A DNA stretch of 64,000 nucleotides. Source: a virus. The stretch covers positions 1 through 64,000 of the IMG/VR virus record IMGVR_UViG_3300032224_001477. One strand, 5' to 3'. The number at the start of each line of letters is the position of its first letter. Position 1 is the first letter of the stretch. A model generated the notes under the pieces. The model was given only the letters and a program-made list of their open reading frames with translations, was not told where the DNA came from and made no database searches. This document shows positions 50,901-58,431 of the stretch, in pieces. The position numbers and the translations under genes were made by a program.

Positions 50901-53900
50901 TATGCGATCCGAGAGCTTCTTTCGCTCAGCTGTGTTTATAGCGCCTTTCTTTTTCGGAGCATTCCGCCCACCGTCTTTAGAGAGGTCGCCAAACTCCTGT
51001 GCTTCCTTAGCCTGAAGTTGTTCCAACTCGCTAAACAGCGCAGTTAATTTGTTATCGAGATCGGTAATAGATGGCTCGGGCGGGACTTGAAGATCAAGAA
51101 AGCCACGCACCGGTTTGGCTTCAACTGCTTTTTTAGCACCACGTTCTTTTTTGGTCGCAGGCGTAGTTGCCGTCGAAGGCATAGGCAGGATCGGTTGCCC
51201 CCACCAGGTCTCACCCTGGGCACCGATGGGTTTTGCCGCATCGGATCTGGTAAACAAGTCGTCAGGATCAACGGTTCCTATATTTCCGTTTTGCTTGGCT
51301 TCAGCGACCACCTCTGTTTCACGTTCGTACGTACCCCAGAAAGATTTTCTGTAAGCCGCATCGGGTTGATAAAATGGCTCAAGTTCGACAAGATACTGTT
51401 CTCCTTTGGACCGGTTAAGTTCAATTACCTGGGGGTTGGTTTGAGCAATTTGTGAAGCTTCATCCACGCCCACTGATTCAACTCCATCGACTTCGTCACC
51501 AATCACTCGGATGTTCTTAACCTTTACAGTATAGGTGTTGTCTTTTTTGGAATAAGCAAAAGCCGTAAATGGAAATGGGGTTAGCTTTGTAATGCCCCCG
51601 GGAGCGTCTTTTGGGTTATATATCTTGCGACCCTCAACATCTTTTTGTGTGCCAACTATTTTTCTGCGTCTTTCAATTTCTTCAGATGTTTTAGCGGAAA
51701 GCAGTTCGCGAGCTTGCCGCCTGCTTAGAATAATCCCCTCAAGGATATTCTCCCCTTGGTTGCGTATACGCGCACTTAAGCTCAGGTTCTTATCTGGATC
51801 GTTCGGGTCTAGCGCTTGAGCTTCACCCAGCACACGATCCATATTTGGAATAGACGCGCTTCTTGTAGACCTTTTGCCCCCTGAAGGTATCTTTTGCATT
51901 TCTTTTTGCACGAAAGCTTGCAGGTCCGTTCCCTCCAAACCATTTTGCTGACCTGTCTTTTCGGCCCGGGCTCGCACTTCCTCAAGTTGAGCTGCTGTTC
52001 CTCTGGACGTTGTACCGCGTCTTTTCTTAGGCGCTGTGGCAAAGGGGAAAATATTTGCTGCTGTGCTACTTAGTAGTTTTACGTTTGCCGGAATCTTTTG
52101 ACCCGCAAATATTTCTCTTTCTCTTGTTTCCGAAAAAGTACTTACCCGCCCCGCCCCTTGATGAGCACCAAACATAAGCCAGTATTCTTTTCCGGGGTTT
52201 GCCTTTGCGTACTGTAAGAATCTTTCAAGCTGAACTCGAGCTTCTCTTGGGTTAAACGACTCGTTCGCACCTTGGCGATTGTTTTCGGCCGAGGGCCCTT
52301 TAAATCCTTTTTCGTATACCGGCAATCCATACGTTCGCCCATTAGGTCCCGTCTTGCCTACTTCAGCACCAAGCTCCTTTGCAATTTTACCATAAACACC
52401 GTTGTGGTTCCCGTTAACGTCTGTTCCAAAAACCAGAACACGGTCATTGGCTCGGATATCGACGGTCGGGTCAAACTGACTCTTAAGAGCCTCCGCGCTC
52501 GCCGCACGAGTCGTATACCTCAAAGGGTTGATTGAGTTCTCAATTATTTTTTCTGGGGATGCTGATACCGCAAAGTCTGTGCCCGAAGCCTTTGACCTAC
52601 CCTCGATAATGTAATCCAGGTACTCAGCTCTTGCTTCCGGATCATTAGGCACCGACCCAAGCTCTTGAAATAACTCCCTGGCTATATTCTGCGAATCCTT
52701 AATGAGAGCTTCTTTATCGGTACCCCTAGTAAATCTCGCCGTATTCTGAGGTTCGATGATAGTAAACTTTGAAGCGTTCGGGTTATCCTTGAGGAATCGA
52801 GCAACCCTTGGGATAAGAACATTTGCGCTCCTACCGGCTATAAATGTTTGCCTCGCGTCGGTGGCGATGTTTCGTTTCCTAGACTGCCCAATATCGTTTT
52901 TGTAAGTGTCCGGGTTCCCAATAACCACGACGAAATCTGAATTGTTAATGTTATATGAGTCCGCCTCGTCTGGATTTTCGGTCGTATCGAAGCTTGAGAG
53001 CAGGTCTGATTCCGACTCGGCAAGCGAAGGGTTCTTAGAACGAACTTTCAAACCACCACGATTTACCCCGTGTTGATCTGCCAGGCTTTCAGCTACACCA
53101 GCAAAAGGTCCAAAACCGCTACCGAGGTAGGTAAAGGCGCCCTTTTTCTTGGGTTTTTCTGTGTCTTGTCCTGCAGGGGCGGGGTTTTGAGATCCGTCGA
53201 CCTCATCCAAAGCAGCGTTCTCAACTATGTCAGGCCCGTTCAGAACATCGTTTACCTCAGTGGAATTAGTCGGTCGAAGCTCAGGAGTTTGGTTATTAGC
53301 AACTTTTTTAGCTTCTTTAGTCAACGCGCTAGACGCCTCCCTTGGGAGCTCAAGCTGGGCTTTTTGTTTTGCGGCTTGGATTGTAGGTGCGCTGGTCTGA
53401 CTCGGGAATAAAGTATTGGTCTTAGTCTTCTCTTCAACAGCTTGTTCTGTCTGAGGAATAAGAGTACGGGCTCCACCAAGGCCAAGCTCAACCATACCAG
53501 GAACCATTTCACCAATGAACTCAGCCCAGGCGTCGGCCGGATCGGACTTTTCCCCAATCGCTGCACTACCCGCAACTTCACCAGCCGCACCCAACATACC
53601 TTGTAGAGCCGCATCTCCAATACCTCGAGCGGCCAAACCCTTTAAACCTTTAGCGGTCTTGAAAAGCATTTCCGAAGGAAGTGCCACAGAAGCCGCATCA
53701 AATGCCCCGACTGTAACTCCTCTAGCAAGCGCCCGGTTCTTCATCTCTTGAACTTTTGCTGGGTCGCGAAGAACAGCAGCTACGGCTTCGGTGTTCTGAA
53801 GATCCCCGACTTGCGCACGCAAGTCTTCCAAGATCTTTGATCCACCCTCAACGAAGGCTGATCCAGCACCAACACCTGCCATAGTAGAGAGCAGGACGGC

Positions 53901-54443
53901 CTCTTTTCCTCCACCCGCAGCTCTAGCGCCGATGCTACCCGCAGCACCCAGGGCCATGCCTGGTACGCTTGAACCTAAACCTTGAGCCGCAATAAGAGCC
54001 GCAGCTTCTGGGTTGGTAAAAATATTAAGAATTGGCGCAACCCAACCACTACCTCCGGCTTTTTGATATTTAAGCATCGAACGAGCTTTTGGCTGGGCTT
54101 GAAGCTCTCTATCTTGTTGAGCAAGCTCGGCGGCAGCTTCTTCAGGAGTATCTAGACCGTTGACCGCGCGAAGAGCTTTGGCCGCCTGCATTGAGGAAGC
54201 CATGCCGTTCACGAACTCGTCCTTCATTCTTTGGAAAGTCGACCGCGGATCGGGCTGGAGACTCAATGCTGCCTTGGCCGCTCGCACTTCCTCTTGAGCT
54301 TGCACATACCTAGACATGTCGAGCTGCCCTGGAGCAAAAGCCTCATCTTGTACGGACTGCTCGTAAAGATTGAGAACCTGCTCCTGCTCGTCAGGGCCCA
54401 TTCCCTTGAACTTATCGTTCTGTAGGATTTCTTGAAGTTGCAT
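41940..54443 (-). CDS. Giant multi-domain polyvalent-type protein, 4,167 residues
   Basis: About a fifth of the window in one frame. An N-terminal helical and hydrophobic Gly/Ala part (to ~200) leads to a Rossmann/SLOG-like region (about 433-566), an A1S_2505-like domain with VLVFGTDVNGNHNGVYG (about 665-800), two ASCH-like regions (about 890-1020, and 1450-1560 with LQLIQDGRRKSTTR), a zinc metallopeptidase signature HEVAH (2920-2924), coiled coils around 3280-3400, and a C-terminal region with SMLSGPATFWMNFVSTAF (~3545) and hydrophobic spans near 3850-3935. That mix is the hallmark of large polyvalent proteins injected with phage DNA. Domain names are from motif reading. The MSMLSGPATF segment resembles the NLLSGP type motif of these proteins. 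Confidence 0.7.
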   Translation of the reverse strand: MQLQEILQNDKFKGMGPDEQEQVLNLYEQSVQDEAFAPGQLDMSRYVQAQEEVRAAKAALSLQPDPRSTFQRMKDEFVNGMASSMQAAKALRAVNGLDTPEEAAAELAQQDRELQAQPKARSMLKYQKAGGSGWVAPILNIFTNPEAAALIAAQGLGSSVPGMALGAAGSIGARAAGGGKEAVLLSTMAGVGAGSAFVEGGSKILEDLRAQVGDLQNTEAVAAVLRDPAKVQEMKNRALARGVTVGAFDAASVALPSEMLFKTAKGLKGLAARGIGDAALQGMLGAAGEVAGSAAIGEKSDPADAWAEFIGEMVPGMVELGLGGARTLIPQTEQAVEEKTKTNTLFPSQTSAPTIQAAKQKAQLELPREASSALTKEAKKVANNQTPELRPTNSTEVNDVLNGPDIVENAALDEVDGSQNPAPAGQDTEKPKKKGAFTYLGSGFGPFAGVAESLADQHGVNRGGLKVRSKNPSLAESESDLLSSFDTTENPDEADSYNINNSDFVVVIGNPDTYKNDIGQSRKRNIATDARQTFIAGRSANVLIPRVARFLKDNPNASKFTIIEPQNTARFTRGTDKEALIKDSQNIARELFQELGSVPNDPEARAEYLDYIIEGRSKASGTDFAVSASPEKIIENSINPLRYTTRAASAEALKSQFDPTVDIRANDRVLVFGTDVNGNHNGVYGKIAKELGAEVGKTGPNGRTYGLPVYEKGFKGPSAENNRQGANESFNPREARVQLERFLQYAKANPGKEYWLMFGAHQGAGRVSTFSETREREIFAGQKIPANVKLLSSTAANIFPFATAPKKRRGTTSRGTAAQLEEVRARAEKTGQQNGLEGTDLQAFVQKEMQKIPSGGKRSTRSASIPNMDRVLGEAQALDPNDPDKNLSLSARIRNQGENILEGIILSRRQARELLSAKTSEEIERRRKIVGTQKDVEGRKIYNPKDAPGGITKLTPFPFTAFAYSKKDNTYTVKVKNIRVIGDEVDGVESVGVDEASQIAQTNPQVIELNRSKGEQYLVELEPFYQPDAAYRKSFWGTYERETEVVAEAKQNGNIGTVDPDDLFTRSDAAKPIGAQGETWWGQPILPMPSTATTPATKKERGAKKAVEAKPVRGFLDLQVPPEPSITDLDNKLTALFSELEQLQAKEAQEFGDLSKDGGRNAPKKKGAINTAERKKLSDRIREVTLQYGEMQNKIRAQRIVWLESGVSRISEAISKNPDMGIVIKNSPEWVKASVQELNAVLNSLVNPLDGSLRVYGVRTDYMNEMNGLGRQDSDWVGMAPTEEMTEAKKSQARSSYMNQIYSVDPRAINDPKKRFVPPPPLDIAKYAQEVILDNEERRMGRSATPALRPLTPEQITTLQEAIYAVNSVKPGAKITRDAQYLVKSALEIVKGYAEDQNILAKMYLAVREQNPWSLNFPGTYMQMLAKAIARDPRAGNLANLDIFLPFTDSPRPTNEAQPAKVPMRYPVPKEGLRQDLQDRYPNGTTTLQLIQDGRRKSTTRRAFARVGDVISFENDPTKYVVTSVVTPDLRTPGGRAAWESQEGWSLKFIDQDPKLRSQVYSPQSVQTTFEVYEAEDSRAGGAPLRPDNVQLFKNGEVVGEEAPAAAIFTPANAIEIQEFPGVVFKENMLYLMDKARNVMRALPFSFRNKFIANAKGTNVVTDTDVMLPTTSINVYEGPEMEAQRKLTPEDLNDLSWAEASNLLGKFPGKDWRSKFAFDVAQKLGASMPRRKEKPELNKPSHGSPVVITDPETVKFVRAYPGFFTGVETSGSALIITEITTKFGIFTSEPHGVAGLPRDFTTLFYRLLHPFFTTQENEFNSDVEFGAKEETNFAQKAFYTQKSDDMGSAANIAGGNVSTVGDTVPSYTDKPSANKQLAMGEKSYGQGLEDEQIPELESQKGAGEVSRGMGGYEYSQTLEQAEGANAVKSARLHMLISPEKTAIIKAADPEGKYVRMLVLPRISYISRFGNPSDITSRDGFAIVTGITDPMTNEYLGDKAPLRGREESKIIAQDKRLESAAVVARDMDKLGQYIYLPENVTIQDMVLAHQNLLNQFVGAKEGFVVDFTKETQESDSVIRVLRNVVSFDKTADGVFVSGVYNHRTNEWLGQLPYGAKRMTVEEISALTREQAAALGNKINTWLREDRGADVDTLSLDDVSFSDDDIKNRTLLLQTIAQSYLDGFGKTRESIEKSLVESMAANTRRDMNSLFLEDVDARLQRAIDEGAFDSEELALLPRIIQDAVNVFKSGMVYTPIDEQDLSKGWSYEVGVNRNAAGRSGRPLEHLLTRAKQSGLSETEVRSLVDNLSVTTPENSKDSEMLRRVFIEALIRSKRAPEVLETNNEELKVEEARGNRDAEYNRRRLSALFGKIFKQYDSMTQEPFGGTYLDESRPTNTLYGFVSSLSVEGYAGVLGLARRVSLIADSMKLREKSFVSLEGRTEEVKEGRPVEDIFEASLTPEDMGSDYDAQIGLDNEGYFTELDKYETLPTKNKRRTKFEAFINKMAAYRNTLPFIPRAVHDIIMREGFGFTSGYRPSMYNGKSNAQLDILFPTIKIKSGSQVGDKGKGKGFLSGALLNKVFGSLSGIPSSFIQEPVLRQIAQDRYEGILKELERNNMQEFSDAQKVKDVLELYDQEAQTELEKDSEIRAAVKAAGADIAKGTDPRKELNRIVADVARKGSLSKAMLAILENSPLESLNDAAMRITNLLHRIYRLNSVTREQMIEQLLDPVGKFDRTLAPEELISPQNDRTRVKDLLFNILLPAFESRAPFNSAAALSEMRKINDPYIKQADRSRMKKVQADVAGAAKYATESGFADAGVSFDSNLLNLEDPRQEKAMEYLRFIARRRGLKNVNFVSNTKEKYPVFTVRGSENANDPINSTIFVNPELLADKLFQQKDIKFLDGDARNTYNNLTAALMDQLITHEVAHLSYFEQLRKEYRARFPNGGVSWVSYYNTRVREAADFLRSEDNGLMVKLPGKKAVSVEQALGELYPETKESDEVLVAEFFRVLLELDKSQGAKVFTESLELVRSLQVQDRVSNLIQGQSRQQVRNLDTFSRARRRSFLGWLRTVLDSIFNLFSTLKNSSDPRARSLYETYYKINTVYDRFYSDYVAPPSYNVPSSEAPGLNSLGEAIDQARPIGAQPLSAAARAAEIYQDGVPTYEKASQKADLSYLADEGAIEAVEGVLDELSPEKISMWLTQVGPDADKTQDIDIGGQPYKLNQRQIVLLASYAIRRFRERGQVKRASDLLTYIANLGRNMGQTISIGYKLLKELLMYTPAGMVNEYITRLAETRRGVKDRVATQNEEIRKEVRELQDVALGLTLKDKGVQSLIEQINRLYSQALRENNADDIVTIIRNHYEQFSGEDLVKVLSRLLPDYENAPLRFQELADMVKANMQTQLGKALSLRGRTLGRKIVNRAGMTIPELKSERIEQLLSEMHEVVKPPISRTGNTLENAIAGDARKILELAALGAINEEVVLSSIDSLGKFPSFDVNTAETLRRMMEEAAELPDGFQKDRKFQEALRVLHGATKSDALPQISAYWYMSMLSGPATFWMNFVSTAFKSIADIATYSLAAATARGNPLLAAKYMALGYKTFLASMHTIAFAEAKGILLHGDINLRTNGKYVDEASINALESMDTDTLMKKVLSKGKYIFRIMAASDALFGRSALEGFAAIQAQIQAIENVENGLTKLSPEEEAARLLNQTDNFVAYATNVAINDEGLKPGTAEFTKRVYELRDQAILKDPERASIMRRAEDLSLYATYNNAPYGVLGNIAKCIGTFSQQHPILGPLFVPFTKIVSNVTNESINYTPIGAYRAFLAWGKAGTKKTSGLAKSVEQLEQIKLIEQGSLYAIQATLGTAGMLVLAGLSNMLKDKDDDGQDDGFNITGGGPSDPAARKQAREAGYVPYSFSFGGNSVKVSYLSTPLAIPLAIVGTWFDTSNYPRGREKDMGEKLTSAALATIQVPFNQSFLQGLSNLFKMLDGTSEGQDVSAAQNFFSGAVGNAVPNIIKQADQVFEPIPQQQTSFVGKWLFNKVPILKSMTGQPQLNVLGEVVNAPAGPERLLFLQRFINTSEADPLFKLLSAKKAFIPDARRGQTVQNYPLNDEQFYRFRELRGKVIAQVVRSPSFFSMAKRMSTEQLDDYLTKLGQKATATAKAQLTPELIRQGVKL

Positions 54444-54454
54444 TGTCTAAGATA

Positions 54455-55498
54455 TTATTTCTTAAAAATGTTCAATAACTCTGACTTCGCGGAACCCTGA
54501 GCAGGAGCGGCTCTTTCCTCGGGGGTCTTATTCATATCCATAACTGACCGCAATAAACCTGAAGCATCTCTCCCTGAGGCTTGGAGAGTTTGCGCATATT
54601 GGAACAAGAGCTGCTTTTGAACTTCTGGATCAGTAGTCACTTTTAGCATGTCCGCTGTGGAGCTTTGCAACTTATCAAGCTGCATAGCATTGAGTCTTCC
54701 ATCACCGTACAACTGTTCGTTAAGCATCTGCTTGTCCGCGCCCGCCATAGATTTCTTAAAGCCATCAACAATACTGCTGTCTACGGCTTTTGAGTTAGGA
54801 TACTTAGCTTTGTATCCGTTAATAGCTGTACTCATCGCTTCTAATTCTTGAACAGATAAAGCCCTGTTTTGTGCATTTGCACCAACCAGAGCCGCGCTCA
54901 TAATGCCCTGCACGTACTTGCTGTCTGCGTTGTTTTCACCGGTAAGGTTCTGAATCATCACAGCAAAGTCTTTTTTAACGGCTTGCGACGAAGCCAGGAT
55001 TGTGCTGTTCAAAACTGAAGCCTGCGCCCTGTCGCGAACTTGTTTAAGTTGGTTAAATTGCTCGGGTGTGGCGCCTTCTAGAATCTCGTTTCGGAATGTA
55101 AAGTTTGTCAGCTGCTCTTGAGCATTCATGTCGCCTTTGTAAGCTCGGGAGTAAAGCTCGTTGATCGTGTTAAGTTCGTTATTTAAAAGCGACTGCATGT
55201 CCATTGCTCGGTTGTATTTGATTCGCTCAAGATTGGGCTGCGACTTTTCTAGAACACTTTGCATCCGCTCTAAGACGGCCCAAGGTTCCGCATCCTGCAA
55301 AGCTTGTCTGGCCGCATTATCCCTGGTGGTCTGCTGCATTTGCGACTGGACCAACGGCATGGTCTCTTGAGGTCGGAAAAGCCCGGTGTTGACGTTTTGA
55401 GCGCTATAGTTGCCCGGGCGAAGCAAGCCATCCTCTTTTACGGGGATTAAATACTGCGCCGGTTGCATCTGCTGTTTGTTTGCTAAGCCTAAGGCCAT
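54455..55498 (-). CDS. Internal virion/ejection-type protein, 347 residues
   Basis: Gln/Asn/Ala-rich, strongly helical protein (MQLDKLQSSTADMLKVTTDP, IKYNRAMDMQSLLNNELNTI). It lies between the giant protein and the Gly-rich protein in an order found in short-tailed phages for internal core or ejection proteins. Ribosome site GGGAGA before ATG 55498. No enzyme motif. Confidence 0.5.
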   Translation of the reverse strand: MALGLANKQQMQPAQYLIPVKEDGLLRPGNYSAQNVNTGLFRPQETMPLVQSQMQQTTRDNAARQALQDAEPWAVLERMQSVLEKSQPNLERIKYNRAMDMQSLLNNELNTINELYSRAYKGDMNAQEQLTNFTFRNEILEGATPEQFNQLKQVRDRAQASVLNSTILASSQAVKKDFAVMIQNLTGENNADSKYVQGIMSAALVGANAQNRALSVQELEAMSTAINGYKAKYPNSKAVDSSIVDGFKKSMAGADKQMLNEQLYGDGRLNAMQLDKLQSSTADMLKVTTDPEVQKQLLFQYAQTLQASGRDASGLLRSVMDMNKTPEERAAPAQGSAKSELLNIFKK

Positions 55499-55501
55499 AA
55501 A

Positions 55502-56680
55502 TTATCTCCCAAATAAGGGTACGGTATTTCGTGAAGACCAGGGTGCAGAAGGAGCATACGGGCTGAAGCTTCCGGCTCCGCCACCGCCGAGACCGGTTGC
55601 CTTCGGGATAGGGGTCGCCCCAAAAGACGAAGCTCCTCCACCACCACTCGCCCCATTGCTCCCTCCAAAGATTCCGCCAAGCCCACCAAAAAGATTGCCC
55701 ATACCACCCAGCCCGCCGGAAGAACCGGCTGCGCCCCCACCAATACCGCCCAAAGCGGATACACCAGAAAGCAGTCCACTGGCCAAACCACCAAAGCCCT
55801 GACCGCTGACGGCGCCCTCGATACCGCCACCCAAACCAGAACCAATCTTGGCTCCAGCCATCGTACCGATTCCAGGAGCAATGAAAGAACCTGCGATAGC
55901 TCCTAGACCGCCACCGATAAGACTGCCAAGCCCACTACTGCCCCGCTGTTGGAACTTCATCAGGTCGTAGTTGTACTTGTTCATGGCGTTTGTATTCGCC
56001 GTGTTTGTATCCGCAATAGCCTGATCGTTCTTGATTCCGGTGTTGTAGTACCGCTGTTGATTCTCGATGTCGTTATTGTACGTGGTCGTGTAGTTGGTCA
56101 GGTTCGTATTAAACGCAACCTCTTGGTTTGAGATGGCTGTATTCGCGTCCTGCCTGGCTAGGACATCTGCGGGGCTGAACAAAAGATCGGTGGGCTTGAC
56201 CGGTGTGAGCGCATTGGCATCACCCAGAAGAGTTTGATAGTTTTGAAGCCCCGCGTTCTTCATGTCCATTGTGGTAGCGCCAAAGTCGCGAGCGGTAAGG
56301 TTTCTTGCTCGTTGGCTGGAGGAGCCGGCGCCCGAGGAAAAATCCCTAAAGGCCGCGCTGCCAAACAATTGATCTTCTACATCCTGGGGAATCTCTCCAC
56401 GCATCTGGGCTGAAACTGTGTCCGCCGCAGATTTAAGATTGTCCATGACCCCAGGGGCAACACCTTCAAGGGTGCGCTGGGCCGATTGATTTGCCGCACT
56501 AGAAAAACCCTCCAGATCCCCAAGAACGCTCTGCTGTTGCATGAAGTCAGGGTACGCATTGAGGTAAGAGCCAAGATCGTTTAGATCCAGGTTTAGTAGC
56601 TGACCAAGTTTCTCCAGATCAATCTGAGAAAACTTTGGAGCCTGAAGTTCTGGTGGTTTAGGAGGACTTTTCTTACCCAT
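55502..56680 (-). CDS. Gly-rich internal virion/ejection protein, 392 residues
   Basis: The N-terminal 230 residues are helical and Asn/Gln-rich; residues 240-370 are Gly/Ala/Ser-rich with repeated GLGS, GGGLGAIAG and FGGLGG units like a glycine zipper, as in membrane-inserting ejection proteins. Starts MGKKSPPKPPELQAPKFSQI. It precedes the 347-residue gene by 3 bases. A membrane channel role at DNA entry is plausible. Confidence 0.55.
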   Translation of the reverse strand: MGKKSPPKPPELQAPKFSQIDLEKLGQLLNLDLNDLGSYLNAYPDFMQQQSVLGDLEGFSSAANQSAQRTLEGVAPGVMDNLKSAADTVSAQMRGEIPQDVEDQLFGSAAFRDFSSGAGSSSQRARNLTARDFGATTMDMKNAGLQNYQTLLGDANALTPVKPTDLLFSPADVLARQDANTAISNQEVAFNTNLTNYTTTYNNDIENQQRYYNTGIKNDQAIADTNTANTNAMNKYNYDLMKFQQRGSSGLGSLIGGGLGAIAGSFIAPGIGTMAGAKIGSGLGGGIEGAVSGQGFGGLASGLLSGVSALGGIGGGAAGSSGGLGGMGNLFGGLGGIFGGSNGASGGGGASSFGATPIPKATGLGGGGAGSFSPYAPSAPWSSRNTVPLFGR

Positions 56681-56681
56681 A

Positions 56682-57092
56682 TTACAGTCCCATCCTGGCT
56701 AGCCGGTCGAAGAACGACGCTGGGTAGATCGACGTGCGATCAAAATGTTTATGTCTGGAAAAACCTACATGTGTAGGCCGTCCGAGGTTTTCAAATACAG
56801 GTTTAATCATGCGACCCAAACCCCCATGCAAAAGACTGACCGTCCAGTCCACCCAGAGAAGCTTTCCGTCAGCCTTGTGAGCCCAGCGATCCCGAGCCTG
56901 CTCAGGACCATCAACTCTGCGAAACAAAGTAACCCCTTGCACCGCCTTGTATTTGTTTACATCCCGATCCAGAACAAGGGCCATATTTTGCATATGCCAT
57001 TGGACGGTCTTTTCCGGCTCCTGGCAGTGAGGAAGCATGACTTTCACAAAATCGATGGTTTCCTGTATAAAGGGAGGATTGGCCGGAGTCAT
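56682..57092 (-). CDS. GNAT-like or unknown virion-cluster protein, 136 residues
   Basis: Mixed alpha/beta with a long middle helix (VQWHMQNMALVLDRDVNKYK), strands (DGKLLWVDWTVSLLHGG) and a C-terminal SRHKHFDRTSIYPASF. In short-tailed phages similar genes are annotated acetyltransferase-like, but the CoA-binding motif is not clear here. ATG 57092 (or GTG 57104) lies just behind a leaderless-type promoter. Confidence 0.45.
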   Translation of the reverse strand: MTPANPPFIQETIDFVKVMLPHCQEPEKTVQWHMQNMALVLDRDVNKYKAVQGVTLFRRVDGPEQARDRWAHKADGKLLWVDWTVSLLHGGLGRMIKPVFENLGRPTHVGFSRHKHFDRTSIYPASFFDRLARMGL

Positions 57093-57105
57093 GTGTATTG
57101 TCACT

Positions 57106-57133
57106 ATTCTGCCAGTAATAATATACAGATCAA
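57106..57133 (-). promoter_or_regulatory. Leaderless-type promoter signal
   Basis: Minus strand TTGATC (57133-57128), 16-base spacer ending ATTACTGG, CAGAAT (57111-57106), 13 bases to ATG 57092. The ATTACTGG element is at the same position as in the terL signal. Confidence 0.55.
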
Positions 57134-57140
57134 CAACATT

Positions 57141-57347
57141 TTAAGGTGCAGGGGCTTCCTGCTCTGGGGCCGGATCCTGGGCGGGTACGTCTGCGGGTAG
57201 CGGTTCGTTACCTTCGGCCAGCCATTTTAGGTAGGCTTGGTAGTCGGTGTTGGCTGGGTCGAATGGGATACAGTAGATGTAGTCACCAACAATCATCTGA
57301 ACTGCGTTGTTTATTTTAAGTGTAGGACTGTAAAGCAGTTTGTACAT
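57141..57347 (-). CDS. Small fibre-partner protein, 68 residues
   Basis: Contains YQAYLKWLAEGNEPLPADVP and a Pro/Ala/Glu tail. It is the paralogue of the 54-residue protein at 58428 (YEKWIAEGNTPLPADEP). Each small gene follows one of two related fibre genes, which suggests an assembly or chaperone role. Ribosome site GGAG. Confidence 0.6.
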   Translation of the reverse strand: MYKLLYSPTLKINNAVQMIVGDYIYCIPFDPANTDYQAYLKWLAEGNEPLPADVPAQDPAPEQEAPAP

Positions 57348-57348
57348 T

Positions 57349-58431
57349 TTATAACTCCGAGTTAAATGCTACAAGCGCTCCTGTGGCAATGGTGTAAAAA
57401 AAGTTTCCAGATCCAGCTGTTAGCCCAGTTGTGTCAGAATAAAGCGATGATCCTCTTGTGCTTACAACATCTTGAACAAGAGTGGTTGATTTTATTGTTG
57501 AGCCTTGATACGTCTCATAATAGTCTGTACCAGTTGTTGAAACCAGCACTGGATTTGCTCTCATATTTACTGGAAAATACACGCTCCCATAAGACCTTGT
57601 TGTACCCGCGTTAAAACCGCTGAAAATTGGTTTGGTTGAACCTCTTGCGTGTTCATAATAATATCTCTGACACAATGCCAACTCGGTTCCATACGGCCTA
57701 CGCTCAAAGTCGGTTGCGGTTGAACCTGCTTCGAGTTGGACTCCTGTGATGTAGAAGGTGGCTCCGTTTGTGCCAACCAGACTTACAGACCCAGTTGGTT
57801 GATAAAAGAAACCAGATTGCCACGAATTAGCAGTTCCACAGTAAGTTGCTCCGCATCCAAGGCTAAAGATTAAATAAAGTCCAACACCATTAGTTGTTGA
57901 TCCTAATGCATAAGAAGTGTTTGGTGGAATTGTTACGCTAATCTTTGTCCAAGTATTAGCTGAAGAAATTGTATAGTTAAAAGGATATGAACCATAACCA
58001 GTAGTTAAAGAGGCACCAAAGCTACCAGTGAGCGAAGATTGCACCCAAAACGAAATAACAATACTTTGTGCGCTTGCGGTATTGTAACCAAGATCAGTTA
58101 CATTATATCCTTCTACTGCTTGAATTACAGCAAAGAAATCACCTGATCCTACAGAATACGAAGAAGTTGAAGTTACTAATAGACTATTAGTAAATCCAGT
58201 TGGAGCCGTTGATGATTGTTGTGTGTTATATTTGCTTGCAGTGAGTTGAGTGTTCCATCTATCCAAGCAATACCCACCATTCGAAAGTGAAGTGCCACTT
58301 GTTACATTTCTTTGGTTAATCCGCATATCTCCATTGATAATACGATTTCGGAAACCTGTCAGCGCAGAGGTTTTCTGCACACTGCCGTCATTGAAGGTTA
58401 CACCGTTTGTGCCGTGGACAGATACACTCAT
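57349..58431 (-). CDS. Tail fibre protein B, 360 residues
   Basis: Starts MSVSVHGTNGVTFNDGSVQK, then FRNRIINGDMRINQRN and a beta-rich middle, ending with VQLEAGSTATDFERRPYGTE, LALCQRYYYEHARG and a final domain. The FRNRIINGDMR and VQLEAGSTAT...FERRP...LCQRYY boxes mark a common aquatic-phage fibre family. It overlaps the preceding small gene by 4 bases. The C-terminal 100 residues differ from fibre A and probably set receptor binding. Confidence 0.7.
   Translation of the reverse strand: MSVSVHGTNGVTFNDGSVQKTSALTGFRNRIINGDMRINQRNVTSGTSLSNGGYCLDRWNTQLTASKYNTQQSSTAPTGFTNSLLVTSTSSYSVGSGDFFAVIQAVEGYNVTDLGYNTASAQSIVISFWVQSSLTGSFGASLTTGYGSYPFNYTISSANTWTKISVTIPPNTSYALGSTTNGVGLYLIFSLGCGATYCGTANSWQSGFFYQPTGSVSLVGTNGATFYITGVQLEAGSTATDFERRPYGTELALCQRYYYEHARGSTKPIFSGFNAGTTRSYGSVYFPVNMRANPVLVSTTGTDYYETYQGSTIKSTTLVQDVVSTRGSSLYSDTTGLTAGSGNFFYTIATGALVAFNSEL

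Noticed and set aside
41940-54443. Giant frame as an N4-type virion RNA polymerase
   Set aside because: No T7-like or multi-subunit polymerase motif is visible; the metallopeptidase and ASCH-like regions fit a polyvalent protein better.
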